Positions 6,104 through 14,808 of a stretch of 16,785 bases of DNA are shown here, piece after piece. Position numbers and translations under genes: made by a program. This DNA comes from an uncultured Clostridium sp. (GTDB taxonomy: Bacteria; Bacillota; Clostridia; Clostridiales; Clostridiaceae): assembly GCA_900548455.1 (NCBI GenBank), contig URKQ01000052.1, positions 1 through 16,785 on the forward strand, read 5' to 3'. The notes under the pieces are model-generated. The model was not told the DNA's origin. It searched no databases and was given only the letters and a program-made list of their open reading frames with translations. Each line of letters starts with the position of its first letter. Positions within the stretch are counted from its first letter, which is position 1.

Positions 6104-9010
6104 CTATTTATTATCTTCTTCTTTTTTTGCTTCATCGTCATGTATATTATACATAAACTTATAATTCTTGTTTTGCTCTAATATTCTATCTCTAAAATAT
6201 TCTTCAAATATAGCTTTAGTGATATTACCTTTACCATGACCACCATCAAATACAATTGAACATACAATTATTTCAGGGTTATCATAAGGTGCAAATCCAA
6301 TATATACTCCTGCAGCATCTCTTCCTACTGCATCATCTCTCGTCTCATCGATAATATTAGATGTACCTGTTTTACCACCGTTACTAATAGGAAACCCTTG
6401 GAAGATTGCTGCTGACGTTCCACTTTCACCATTAGTAACCTCTTTCATACCCTGTTTTACTATTTCAATATTTCTAGGGTCAAAATTAGCTTGACTAATT
6501 ACCTGTGGAGTAATATCTTCAACAACCTCTCCTGTGTCACTATCTATTATTTTATCTACTAATTTAAGTTCATATCTAGTACCGCCATTTAATAGTGTCG
6601 CTACATAGCTAGCTAGCTGAATTGGTGTAAAGGTATTTTGGCCTTGACCAATGGCTGCACTATAAGCATTACCAGGTGATGATATTTCAGAACGTCCATC
6701 AATAATTGCTTGCAGTATTGCATTAGAAATGCCATCTATATCTTTATCTGTATATCCTATCTCTTCTAATGCTGGATTACTTTTAATAACATTTTCTACT
6801 AAAGTAATTAACTGTGGAAACAAATCATTATCTGGAGTTTGCTCATCTTTATTAGCTTTCATTTCAGCCTTTATTTTATCTACTAAAACTTTCTTCTTTT
6901 CATTAGTGGTTTTAATTTGTTCTAACTCTTTTCCTTCACCTTTTTCTTCACCTTGAACTATATCAAAAGGTTTATAGTGAGGTACTGCATTAGTAGACTT
7001 AATTCCTCTTTCTAAATAAGTAACCAACCTATTTACATGCGAATTTGCAAGACTTGATTTACTTGACTCATAATTATAAACTTGACCAAAGTTTTCATTA
7101 ATCTCTATACCTGTACTAGCCTTTGCACCACTGCCATAAGGTACTCCAAGTCCTAATTGCCATGCATACTTAGCTAATAAATCAAGGGATTCTACTGTGT
7201 TAGTTTTACTATATAATCTATCTGCAACTTCATAAAAGAAATAGTTACAAGATACCTCTAAGGCTTTAGTTACATTAATTGGTCCATGAGATCCACCATA
7301 CATATTAGTAATCCAACATTTACCTGTATAATTATTCTTAGTATAGGTTCCTTTATCATTAATTATAGTTCCACCATCTATAACACCTTCTTCTAAACCA
7401 GCTAAAGCACTAACAGGTTTAAATGTGGATCCCGGTGGTACTGTTGACAATGTAGCATAATTATAAAATGATTTTGGAAATATATCGTAAAGATCTTGTC
7501 TTATGGTAGTGTTTCCCTCTATTGTGTTATCTATAGGAAACATTCTATCTAATAAAATAGACTCTCTTTCTTCCTTTGAAAGAGTTGCAAGTTCATTGTC
7601 AGTTAATATACCAGACTTATTTGCTAGATTACGAGCTCTAATATAAGCTTTCCCCATCTCTTCTAAGTCAGGATTAAAATATTTTTTATACATATCAGGA
7701 GTTAATAATCCTGGTGTAGTAAACATATTAGGATCATACCCTGGATAACTAGCTAGTGCTAAAATTTCCCCAGTATTCCTAATTGCCACAACAGCTCCTC
7801 TAGTAGCATTGGTTGTATCGGCATCATGAGAACTAGCACCAAGTTTTTGCAATTCCTTAAGTGTATCTTCAAGAGCCCTCTCCGCTACTTTTTGTATATT
7901 CATATCTATATTTAGCTGAACTGTATCACCTGCATAAGCTTCAACTTCACCTAAAACTCTAATAGTTCGCCCATATTTATTAACTTGAATTCTTTGTTGA
8001 CCTTTAGATCCTTTTAAATAAGATTCAAAGGCAGATTCTATTCCAGAAGCCCCAATTTCATCTGCGCTAACATCGTATCCAAGCTCTTCATACTTTTGTT
8101 GTTCCCAGGGATTTATAGAAGATATATATCCTAAAAATGAAGAACCTAATTCCTTTTCAGGATAGTATCTCATAGGTTGAGTATTAACAACTATTCCTGG
8201 CAAATTAGTTAGCTGTTGTTCAAAGACAAAAGCAGTTTCTTCGTCAATATTATTAGCAATAACTACAGGATTATCTCCTGAAATTTGATTTATGAAAATT
8301 CCATCTTGAATAATTAAATATCTTCTTTTTTCTTCAAGGGATAAAGAATTAAATTCTTCTTGTTCTAAGTCATATTTAACTTTCTCTTCATCTTTTAATT
8401 CTTTATACTCTGATTTTGATAGCTTATATCTCTCCTCTAATACTTTATACACTTCTTCAGCAGAAATTTTTAATAGAGCCTCATCAACTTCTGCCTTTTG
8501 CTTTTCATTTAGACTTGAAAGCTTTGTTCCTTCACCATAAAGTTTTCGTGCAACGAGTTCATCAAAGCCTCTATCCTTTTTAAATCTAGATTCAAGCCAC
8601 AACCTATCTTCTTCTTTTGTAGCTTGAAATTTAAATACATATTCTCCATTTTCAATAACTATTGGAAACTCATCTATTTGCTTTATATTTTTTTCATCTA
8701 TTATTTTTAATACTTCACTGATAGTATTGTAGAATTCCTTTTTATTTTCATCAGACTCATTGTATTCAAGGACATAACTTTGAATACTTGTGGCAAATAC
8801 ATTTCCATTTGCATCTACAATATCGCCACGTGCAGCATTAACTGAAACTGTTTTATAGCTATTATTATTAGAAAGCTCTCGGTATTCTTCCACCATTACA
8901 ATTTGCAAGTACAATAATCTAACAATAATTAATAAGAATATTATGGAAATAGCTAAATAAAACAGATAATATCTAGAAAAATCTTTTTTCTTATCTTTAT
9001 TTTTTTTCAT
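6104..9010 (-). CDS. Class B penicillin-binding protein 2, elongation transpeptidase
   Basis: This transpeptidase cross-links peptidoglycan during elongation and is the expected partner of RodA. Counting from the chosen start: a Lys-rich cytoplasmic tail, one membrane anchor (about 14-38), a dimerisation module beginning VNAARGDIVDANG (about 57-69) and the transpeptidase domain with SxxK STFK (528-531), SxN SCN (587-589) and KTG (880-882). At about 968 residues it is much longer than usual (about 600-700), with highly charged inserts at about 130-235, 430-510 and 640-775. Start choice: an ATG at 9028 has GGA directly against it, too close to serve as SD, whereas the ATG at 9010 has GGAG 12 bases upstream and clears the mreD stop. 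Either is possible. Symbols mrdA, pbpA or spoVD are all used for relatives, so none is assigned. Confidence 0.93.
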   Translation of the reverse strand: MKKNKDKKKDFSRYYLFYLAISIIFLLIIVRLLYLQIVMVEEYRELSNNNSYKTVSVNAARGDIVDANGNVFATSIQSYVLEYNESDENKKEFYNTISEVLKIIDEKNIKQIDEFPIVIENGEYVFKFQATKEEDRLWLESRFKKDRGFDELVARKLYGEGTKLSSLNEKQKAEVDEALLKISAEEVYKVLEERYKLSKSEYKELKDEEKVKYDLEQEEFNSLSLEEKRRYLIIQDGIFINQISGDNPVVIANNIDEETAFVFEQQLTNLPGIVVNTQPMRYYPEKELGSSFLGYISSINPWEQQKYEELGYDVSADEIGASGIESAFESYLKGSKGQQRIQVNKYGRTIRVLGEVEAYAGDTVQLNIDMNIQKVAERALEDTLKELQKLGASSHDADTTNATRGAVVAIRNTGEILALASYPGYDPNMFTTPGLLTPDMYKKYFNPDLEEMGKAYIRARNLANKSGILTDNELATLSKEERESILLDRMFPIDNTIEGNTTIRQDLYDIFPKSFYNYATLSTVPPGSTFKPVSALAGLEEGVIDGGTIINDKGTYTKNNYTGKCWITNMYGGSHGPINVTKALEVSCNYFFYEVADRLYSKTNTVESLDLLAKYAWQLGLGVPYGSGAKASTGIEINENFGQVYNYESSKSSLANSHVNRLVTYLERGIKSTNAVPHYKPFDIVQGEEKGEGKELEQIKTTNEKKKVLVDKIKAEMKANKDEQTPDNDLFPQLITLVENVIKSNPALEEIGYTDKDIDGISNAILQAIIDGRSEISSPGNAYSAAIGQGQNTFTPIQLASYVATLLNGGTRYELKLVDKIIDSDTGEVVEDITPQVISQANFDPRNIEIVKQGMKEVTNGESGTSAAIFQGFPISNGGKTGTSNIIDETRDDAVGRDAAGVYIGFAPYDNPEIIVCSIVFDGGHGKGNITKAIFEEYFRDRILEQNKNYKFMYNIHDDEAKKEEDNK

Positions 9011-9015
9011 ACTTT

Positions 9016-9531
9016 CTAGAATCTCCATTCCTTCTTTATAATTTTTGTTTCACTAAATTTTAATACAAGCTTATATATAAGCAACGTTATTACAGTTTCA
9101 TATATAGCTTTATACAAAATTAAGTGTGAGAAATCATTTTTATTTTTTGTTAAAATCAGTATTGCAAATATATATCCACTTTTTAACACACTTAACAGGA
9201 ATGTAGATATTAAAGGTACAAATATCTTTTCTTTAAATATACTTTTACCTACTTTAGCTGCAATAAGGCATGTTAGCATGTTTATAAGCACATTTATTCC
9301 CAAAGCTCCTGGGAAATAGATATCTTGAAGTATTCCACTAAATACTCCAATTACAATTGCTTCTTCATATCCACTAACAATTGAATAGCAAATTATAAAG
9401 GAAAATAGAAGACTTGGGAACACTCCTTTAATAGAAAAGAATGTTACAATGGTATTATCTAAAATTAGTAGGGCAAAAATAATTAAAAACATATATAGAA
9501 CTTTTTTCCAAAAACTATTAGTATTTAACAT
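9016..9531 (-). CDS. mreD: Rod shape-determining membrane protein MreD
   Basis: MreD is an integral membrane part of the Mre elongation complex. It has about 171 residues, five or six hydrophobic segments and the family hallmark GVFSGILQDIYFPGALGIN (about 62-80). The frame extends to a TTG at 9555, but an ATG at 9529-9531 preceded by AAAGGA at suitable spacing is the likelier start. That start overlaps the mreC end by 14 bp, indicating translational coupling. Its stop lies just before the preferred pbp2 start. Sequence conservation in this family is low, so the assignment relies on topology, motif and position after mreC. Confidence 0.92.
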   Translation of the reverse strand: MLNTNSFWKKVLYMFLIIFALLILDNTIVTFFSIKGVFPSLLFSFIICYSIVSGYEEAIVIGVFSGILQDIYFPGALGINVLINMLTCLIAAKVGKSIFKEKIFVPLISTFLLSVLKSGYIFAILILTKNKNDFSHLILYKAIYETVITLLIYKLVLKFSETKIIKKEWRF

Positions 9532-10363
9532 TTTCTTTATCCTTTGGAAGTACAATTAAAATTTGTTCAATCTTACTAAAATCCACAACAGGCTCAATTA
9601 TTGCAGTTTTCCTTACCTTTGCTTTATCTTCATAAACTTCAATAACCTTTCCAATTTCTATGCCTTTAGGATAAATTTCTCCTAATCCTGAAGTAAGAAT
9701 AGTGTCTCCCTCTTTTATTGCTGAGTCTAGGGATAATCCTGTAATTTCAGCTAAAAATTTATCTTCATTTCCCTTATATCCCTTTACTATTCCATTGCTT
9801 TCTTCAGTCTCTAGCACATGTCCTGCCACTGCTATATTTTCATTACATAAAGATTGAACTATACTCCATTTCTTATTTACCTGGGTAACCTTACCAACTA
9901 GTCCTTTTCCATTAACGGCTACCATACCTTTTTTTAATCCATCATCTTCACCCTTATTTATTATATATCCATCAAGAAAATTATTTCCAGCTAATCCTGT
10001 TATATCTGTTCCAATATATTCATATTCTTCATTGGTTTTTGAAAAATTAAGCATTTCTCTAAGTCTATCATTTTCTTTTATAAGTATTTTATTTTGAGTA
10101 CCATTAGATTTTAACTCTTCATTTTCTTTCTTTAGTGCTTCATTTTCTTCTTTAATACTTCCCGCATTAAAAATAAGCCCTGCAGAATCTTTAATGGTAT
10201 TTCCAAATTTAAAAACTACACCTTGAACAGCGTTAATTACACTTCCTACTCCATTTTCAAATAAAGATACATTTTCTTTTTTCACTGAATAACCGATTAA
10301 CCCCAAAAAGCATACTGACAGTAGTACAACTATTACTGCCAGTTTATTTTTAAATATCTTCAT
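9518..10363 (-). CDS. mreC: Rod shape-determining protein MreC
   Basis: MreC links the cytoskeletal MreB to the external penicillin-binding proteins. The 281-residue protein has a short cytoplasmic tail, a single N-terminal membrane segment (about 8-26), a coiled coil (about 70-108, IKEENEALKKENEELK) and the extracellular beta-rich domains with GYIINKGEDDGLKKGMVAV and DTILTSGLGEIYPKGIEIGKV. Length and layout match the family. The ATG begins two bases after the mreB stop; only a weak AGAAG-type SD is present, so translation probably depends on coupling to mreB. Confidence 0.95.
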   Translation of the reverse strand: MKIFKNKLAVIVVLLSVCFLGLIGYSVKKENVSLFENGVGSVINAVQGVVFKFGNTIKDSAGLIFNAGSIKEENEALKKENEELKSNGTQNKILIKENDRLREMLNFSKTNEEYEYIGTDITGLAGNNFLDGYIINKGEDDGLKKGMVAVNGKGLVGKVTQVNKKWSIVQSLCNENIAVAGHVLETEESNGIVKGYKGNEDKFLAEITGLSLDSAIKEGDTILTSGLGEIYPKGIEIGKVIEVYEDKAKVRKTAIIEPVVDFSKIEQILIVLPKDKENVKY

Positions 10364-10365
10364 TT

Positions 10366-11373
10366 TTATCTTCTACTCATAATCTCTATGTTATCAAGTG
10401 ATTTCCCAGATCCTATAGCAACACAATCTAGTGGTAATTCAGCTATATTAACTGGCATATGGGTTTCATGAGTTATTAGTTTATCTAATCCTTTTAATAG
10501 AGCTCCCCCACCTGTAAGCATTATTCCTTTATCCATTATATCTGCAGCTAATTCTGGTGGTGTTTTTTCAAGTGTAGTTTTAATTGAATCAATTATCATA
10601 TATACAGGCTCGCTTAATGCTTCTCTAACTTCTGCCTCATTAATTTCTACAACCTTTGGAAGACCACTGATTAAATCTCTTCCTCTAATTTGCATTGGTT
10701 CGCTAACTTCTTCTGTTTCAAAAGCTGAACCTAATTCTATCTTAATATTTTCAGCTGTTCTTTCACCTATCATTAGATTGTATTGTTTCTTTATGTATGC
10801 AATTATTGCTTGATCTAACTCATCACCAGCAACTCTTAAAGACATACTTGTAACTATACCTCCAAGAGATATAATAGCTACTTCTGTAGTACCGCCTCCG
10901 ATATCTACAACCATACTACCTGTAGGCTCTCCTACTGGAAGTCCAGCACCTATTGCAGCTGCCATAGGCTCTTCTAAAAGTTGAACTTCTCTAGCTCCAG
11001 CACCTTTAGTTGCTTCTTCTATAGCTCTTTTTTCTACTTCAGTTACTCCTGAAGGAAAAGATACTACTATTCTTGGACTTTTAAATCCATTTTTTGCTCC
11101 TGCTTTTTCAATAAAACTTCTTAGCATTTTTTCAGTAACGTCAAAATCAGCTATAACTCCATCTCGCATTGGTCTAATAGCCACAATGTTACCTGGAGTT
11201 CTTCCAATCATTTGTTTAGCTTCATTTCCAACAGCTAACACCCTGTTAGTCTTTTTATTTATAGCCACAACCGATGGCTCCCTTAAAACTATTCCTTTTC
11301 CTTTTACATAAACTAATGTATTTGCAGTCCCTAAATCTATTCCCATGTCTCTTGATTTAGCAAAAAATCCCAT
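10366..11373 (-). CDS. mreB: Rod shape-determining actin homologue MreB
   Basis: MreB forms membrane-associated filaments that guide lateral wall synthesis. It has 335 residues, typical for the family. ATPase signatures are DLGTANTLVYVKGKG (phosphate 1, 13-27), VVDIGGGTTEVAIISLGG (phosphate 2, about 155-172) and GIMLTGGGALLKGLD (adenosine region, about 283-297). The N-terminal MGFFAKSRDMG fits the membrane-binding end. The ATG has AAAGGAG about nine bases upstream. It heads the tight mreB-mreC-mreD-pbp2 run and follows radC by 22 bp, a classical Firmicute arrangement. Confidence 0.97.
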   Translation of the reverse strand: MGFFAKSRDMGIDLGTANTLVYVKGKGIVLREPSVVAINKKTNRVLAVGNEAKQMIGRTPGNIVAIRPMRDGVIADFDVTEKMLRSFIEKAGAKNGFKSPRIVVSFPSGVTEVEKRAIEEATKGAGAREVQLLEEPMAAAIGAGLPVGEPTGSMVVDIGGGTTEVAIISLGGIVTSMSLRVAGDELDQAIIAYIKKQYNLMIGERTAENIKIELGSAFETEEVSEPMQIRGRDLISGLPKVVEINEAEVREALSEPVYMIIDSIKTTLEKTPPELAADIMDKGIMLTGGGALLKGLDKLITHETHMPVNIAELPLDCVAIGSGKSLDNIEIMSRR

Positions 11374-11395
11374 ATACTTTTTTCTCCTTTCGTTT

Positions 11396-12079
11396 CTATA
11401 AAAATGCTCTTTCTTTTAAGCTAACATAAATACCATCACCAATTATAATATGATCTAAAACCTCTATGCCTAGTATCTTTCCACATTCTTTAAGTCTATT
11501 TGTAATATTGATATCCTCTTTACTTGGAGTAGGATCACCTGATGGGTGGTTATGACAGATAATTATTGAAGCACTACTATTTTTTATAGCTTCTAAGAAT
11601 ACTTCTCTTGGATGAACAATAGAACTATTTAAACTGCCTATAGATATATGTTTTACAGATATAACTATATTTTTACTATTGAGCATTATTAATTTTAGAT
11701 ATTCTTTTTTTAAATATCTCATATCTTCCATAACATACTCTGCTGCTGATTTAGCAGTAGTTATTCTATATTTCTCACCAGACTTAAAGGACTTAAAGCG
11801 CTTTGAAATTTCCGATAACGCTATAAGTTGTGCCGCTTTAGCCTCTCCTATACCACACAAACTTAAAAAGTCTTGAGTATCACAATTAAGTAGTCCATTT
11901 AATCCATTGCAATCTGATATTATCCTATTGCACAAACTTAAAACATCTTCCTTTTGACTTCCTGTTCTCAAAATAATTGCTAAAAGTTCTGCATTAGATA
12001 ATTCCTGTGCTCCATATCTAAAAAGTCTCTCTCGAGGTCTTTCATTTTTAGGTAAATCAGTAAGTTTGAAATTATTCAA
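11396..12079 (-). CDS. radC: RadC family (JAMM/MPN+ domain) protein
   Basis: RadC proteins carry a JAMM metalloprotease-like fold; the historical link to DNA repair is doubtful and the true role is unclear. Residues are counted from the chosen start. The N-terminal LTDLPKNERPRERLFRYGAQELSNAELLA is family-typical, a helix-hairpin-helix-like CGIGEAKAAQL lies at about 75-85, and the metal motif HNHPSGDPTPSKED supplies His176, His178 and Asp189. Start choice: a GTG at 12088 is itself part of the SD AAAGGAAGTG, which is ideally spaced for the TTG at 12077-12079, giving MNNFKLTDLP. The TTG is preferred. It is co-transcribed with maf and mreB. Confidence 0.95.
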   Translation of the reverse strand: MNNFKLTDLPKNERPRERLFRYGAQELSNAELLAIILRTGSQKEDVLSLCNRIISDCNGLNGLLNCDTQDFLSLCGIGEAKAAQLIALSEISKRFKSFKSGEKYRITTAKSAAEYVMEDMRYLKKEYLKLIMLNSKNIVISVKHISIGSLNSSIVHPREVFLEAIKNSSASIIICHNHPSGDPTPSKEDINITNRLKECGKILGIEVLDHIIIGDGIYVSLKERAFL

Positions 12080-12094
12080 ATATAACACTTCCTT

Positions 12095-12670
12095 TTAAAG
12101 ATTTACCCCCATCTCCATAAGTAAAGTATTTAACTTATTTAAAGGTAAGCCAACTACATTATAGTAACAACCCTTAATACCTTCTACAAATGTTGCTGCT
12201 CTACCTTGTATACCATAAGCCCCTGCTTTATCTAAAGGCTCTCCTGTTCTTACATATTTTTCTATAGTTTCATCACTAAGTTTTGAAAATTTTACCTCTG
12301 TACAAACAGCATCAAATTTCATATTATTAGTTTTTGTATCTAAAACTATAATACCGGAGTATACTTTATGAGTTTTGTTACTGAGCATTTTAAGCATGCC
12401 AATAGCATCCTCTTGATTTCTAGGCTTTCCAAGCACCTTGCCTTCACTATATACTATAGTATCACAAGCAATTATAAGAGAATGTTCCTTTAACTTTTTT
12501 AGTATATTAAAAGCCTTTCCTTTTGCTAAGTTAATAACATACTCTTCACAATTATTATCAAAGCTTACAGTTCTTTCATCAAAATCACTAACAATCACTT
12601 CAAAATTTTCTGTAATTCTTGTTAAAAGTTCTTTTCTTCTTTCTGAAGCTGATGCCAGTATAATTTTCAT
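12095..12670 (-). CDS. maf: Maf-like nucleotide pyrophosphatase
   Basis: Maf proteins hydrolyse non-canonical or pyrimidine nucleoside triphosphates to monophosphates and are linked to septum inhibition when overexpressed. The 191-residue protein begins ILASASERRKELL (substrate-loop motif with the paired Arg), then has SDFDERTV, ACDTIVYSEGKVLGKPRNQEDA (catalytic Asp) and AGAYGIQGRAATFVEGIKGCYYNVVGLPL. The ATG has AGGAGTGA upstream, overlapping the stop of the DUF4321 gene. Its position before radC-mreB is conserved in many Firmicutes, consistent with a housekeeping role. Substrate class cannot be decided by eye. Confidence 0.95.
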   Translation of the reverse strand: MKIILASASERRKELLTRITENFEVIVSDFDERTVSFDNNCEEYVINLAKGKAFNILKKLKEHSLIIACDTIVYSEGKVLGKPRNQEDAIGMLKMLSNKTHKVYSGIIVLDTKTNNMKFDAVCTEVKFSKLSDETIEKYVRTGEPLDKAGAYGIQGRAATFVEGIKGCYYNVVGLPLNKLNTLLMEMGVNL

Positions 12671-12682
12671 AATTGTTCACTC

Positions 12683-12943
12683 CTAATATTTTCTAAATAA
12701 TATTATTGCCAATATTACACAAATAACAGACATTAAATTAATGTTGAAATGGATACCAAAAGTTATCCCTATCACCTTTAAGTCTAACAAAAAAGGTTCA
12801 CTTAGTCCAATGGAATAAGATTTTCCTAATATATCTAAAAATCTAATACTTTTAGACAATACTTCCCCAATAAAACTACCAGAAATGGCTGCCAGTAATA
12901 TAACAAAAATGTATTCTCTGGTTTTCCTTTCTGAATTTTTCAA
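12683..12943 (-). CDS. Small membrane protein, DUF4321 type
   Basis: An 86-residue protein with two hydrophobic segments (about 11-31 and 61-83) and a short loop containing LSEPFLLDLKVIGITFGIHFNINL, which matches my recollection of the DUF4321 family found just upstream of maf in clostridia. Its function is unknown. Translation starts at a TTG with GGGGG seven bases upstream. It is the first gene of the maf-radC-mreBCD-pbp2 operon, with 12 bp to maf, so it may have a role at the membrane in wall synthesis, but that is inference from position only. Confidence 0.85.
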   Translation of the reverse strand: MKNSERKTREYIFVILLAAISGSFIGEVLSKSIRFLDILGKSYSIGLSEPFLLDLKVIGITFGIHFNINLMSVICVILAIILFRKY

Positions 12944-12976
12944 TTTATATCCCCCATTTATTTCTTTATCTTATAT

Positions 12977-13005
12977 AGTGTATCATTTAATAAAATGATT
13001 AACAA
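12977..13005 (-). promoter_or_regulatory. Promoter of the DUF4321-maf-radC-mre operon with dyad in the spacer
   Basis: On the minus strand TTGTTA (13000-13005), a 17-bp spacer and TACACT (12977-12982) make a good sigma-A-like promoter about 35 bp before the first gene. The spacer is almost entirely a dyad, ATCATTT-(4)-AAATGAT at 12982-12999. A protein bound there would block RNA polymerase, so it is a candidate operator, although AT-rich dyads can arise by chance. Confidence 0.5.
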
Positions 13006-13315
13006 GTCTATAATAGGGTTTTTAGAAAATTTTTATCTTCCTTAATTTGGTGATTAATGTATCAAATATATAATTTTTAAAATCACTAAAAATTACAATT
13101 TATCCATATATAAATCATACAATATATAAATTTAACAGTCACAAATTTGATTTACCACTGAGAATATTTAACATTTATTAACATTATTATGAGCACTAAT
13201 AAATTCAAAATTATGGATATTTTTCAGATACCTATGAAAAATTTAGAAATAACCTCCTCATTAATTGTCTGTTGTACATTATTTTCAAGTTGTGTATAAC
13301 TTAAATAAAAATTTA
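13006..13315. other. AT-rich intergenic stretch with no gene
   Basis: About 310 bp of AT-rich DNA between the SPOR-gene terminator and the mre operon promoter. I see no open frame with a start. A strong GAGGAGG-type site on the minus strand (plus CCTCCTC at 13253-13259) is followed by an in-frame stop and no usable start codon, perhaps a decayed gene. An imperfect dyad AAGTTGTG/TATAACTT lies at 13287-13302. Confidence 0.5.
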
Positions 13316-13317
13316 CA

Positions 13318-13345
13318 TAAAAATAGAACAGACTCAGCCTGTTCT
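13318..13345 (-). terminator. Terminator of the SPOR-domain gene
   Basis: On the minus strand AGAACAG / CTGTTCT (13339-13345 and 13325-13331) with a 7-base loop is followed by ATTTTTA. It lies ten bases after the stop codon of the SPOR-domain gene. Confidence 0.75.
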
Positions 13346-13354
13346 AACACCTAA

Positions 13355-14068
13355 CTAATTATTCTTAAATTTTATCAATTTATTATATATATATATATTC
13401 ATCTCTTCGGATTTTTTCTTGTCCACTTCTTCAGGAAGAGATGCTATATAATCTTTCATTTCTTTAACATCTTTATATAAGCTAGTATCTTCATTTAAAT
13501 TCTCTAAAGAAGATACCCATTTTTTTAACTCATTAGTTTTTATTGATTTAACTTGTGCATCTGAGGTTTTATTTATTATTTTTAGTTCAGCATCTATAAT
13601 TTTACTTAATTCAACTACTGATAAATCTTCATAAGGCAAAGTTATTACTATTTTGGTATTTTGAATTTTATTTTTATTTAACTTTTCTATAACCTTATCA
13701 CAATCCTCTTCAGTATATATGCCTTGATATACTTTATAAGTATTATCCTGCTGTACAAGGAAAGGACTTCCAAAAGAACTTAATTGATTCTTTACTTTAT
13801 CAGCATTATCTTTTACCTTAAATACGCCACATTGAATTAATATAAAATTGCTGCTTTTTATATTCTCCTCTGTATCTTTAACAGCTTCCTTTTTCTCTTC
13901 TTTTTTTATTTCATTAGTACTTCTATTATTTTTTTTCAAATCATCTTTATAATAAAATTTATTAAAAAACATAACTGTTAGTACTAATGCAATTAACATT
14001 ACAATTATAAGATAAAGTAAGTTGCTGCTTTTCTTCTTAGGTTTTATATTATATCTTGTGTATTTCAT
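13355..14068 (-). CDS. Membrane-anchored SPOR-domain protein
   Basis: A 237-residue bitopic membrane protein. A basic cytoplasmic tail (KYTRYNIKPKKKSS) precedes one membrane segment (about 17-36), then a charged linker (about 40-72) and a SPOR-like domain at about 73-145 (NFILIQCGVFKVKDNADKVKNQL ... YKVYQGIYTEEDCDKVIEKL). The remaining C-terminal part is helical and highly charged with no motif I recognise. SPOR domains bind glycan strands lacking stem peptides, often at division sites, so a wall-binding role is likely. The ATG has GGAGGGTGA upstream. It has its own terminator and lies between a wall hydrolase and the mre operon. Confidence 0.85.
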   Translation of the reverse strand: MKYTRYNIKPKKKSSNLLYLIIVMLIALVLTVMFFNKFYYKDDLKKNNRSTNEIKKEEKKEAVKDTEENIKSSNFILIQCGVFKVKDNADKVKNQLSSFGSPFLVQQDNTYKVYQGIYTEEDCDKVIEKLNKNKIQNTKIVITLPYEDLSVVELSKIIDAELKIINKTSDAQVKSIKTNELKKWVSSLENLNEDTSLYKDVKEMKDYIASLPEEVDKKKSEEMNIYIYNKLIKFKNN

Positions 14069-14087
14069 TTTATCACCCTCCTATAAC

Positions 14088-14127
14088 CTATAAACACTTG
14101 TGTTTAATTTATATTCATAGTTTATAG
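14088..14127. promoter_or_regulatory. Overlapping dyads between the NlpC/P60 gene and the SPOR gene
   Basis: The 14-bp palindrome AAACAC-TT-GTGTTT (14092-14105) overlaps an 8-bp inverted pair CTATAAAC / GTTTATAG (14088-14095 and 14120-14127). They lie about 20-60 bp upstream of the SPOR-domain ATG. There is no T-run, so they are not an intrinsic terminator for the gene before. A protein-binding site is the simplest reading. Confidence 0.35.
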
Positions 14128-14163
14128 AGATTATGATAAAAGCTTGTACACTAATTAAAAATT

Positions 14164-14757
14164 TTAGAAAATTCTTCTAGCACCTACAAATCTACTTGAG
14201 TAATACTCTTCATCTAAATCACTTATTATTACTCTCCCATTTCCTGAAGCTGCATGTATAAATTGATTATTTCCCATGTATATTCCTACATGGGATACAG
14301 AATATCCATCTGTATTAAAAAATACTAAATCCCCTGGTTCTAGACCAGCTCTTGAAACGCCTCTGCCGTATCTTATTTGTGAACCAGTATAATGTGGTAA
14401 ATCTATGCCATAATTATTAAAAACGTATTTTGTAAAGCCTGAACAATCAAAGACATCTGGTCCAACAGCAGCCCAAACATACGGACTTCCAAGTTTGGTA
14501 CTAGCTAAATCTACTACATCATAAGCAACTTCTGGTGTAGTTTCACTTCCACCTCTTGATAGCCTCTTATTCTCCAAAGTTCTATTTGGTACTTTTATTG
14601 TCTTATCTGTTGATAACTTAGCTGAACGCAATATTATCTCATTTTTCTTTTTAGGTGCTTCAGTAGCTTGTACATATTTGCAATTTATTAAAGTGATTGC
14701 AAATATAGACAACATTAAACTCAATAAGAACCCAAAGGTTTTCTCTTTATTTAACAT
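14164..14757 (-). CDS. Secreted NlpC/P60 peptidoglycan endopeptidase
   Basis: A wall hydrolase expected to cleave the D-Glu to diamino acid bond of peptide stems. The 197-residue precursor has a signal peptide (about 1-31, hydrophobic core GFLLSLMLSIFAITLI, probable cleavage after VQA). A short basic linker follows, then an NlpC/P60 domain at about 77-197 with the catalytic Cys105 in FDCSGFTKYVF, His156 in VSHVGIYMG and His168 in FIHAAS. No SH3 or other binding module is present, so it is a minimal enzyme. The ATG has a GGGGG site. It is preceded by an upstream region of about 190 bp with mutually exclusive helices and a 24-bp motif shared with the next gene upstream. Confidence 0.93.
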   Translation of the reverse strand: MLNKEKTFGFLLSLMLSIFAITLINCKYVQATEAPKKKNEIILRSAKLSTDKTIKVPNRTLENKRLSRGGSETTPEVAYDVVDLASTKLGSPYVWAAVGPDVFDCSGFTKYVFNNYGIDLPHYTGSQIRYGRGVSRAGLEPGDLVFFNTDGYSVSHVGIYMGNNQFIHAASGNGRVIISDLDEEYYSSRFVGARRIF

Positions 14758-14808
14758 AACTTTCCCCCTAAAGACTATTAGATATAAATTCTAATAAGTT
14801 TTAAATTT

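Noticed and set aside
12438..12686. Plus-strand open frame opposite maf
   Set aside because: It is antisense to a clear Maf protein with all family motifs, and has no ribosome binding site.
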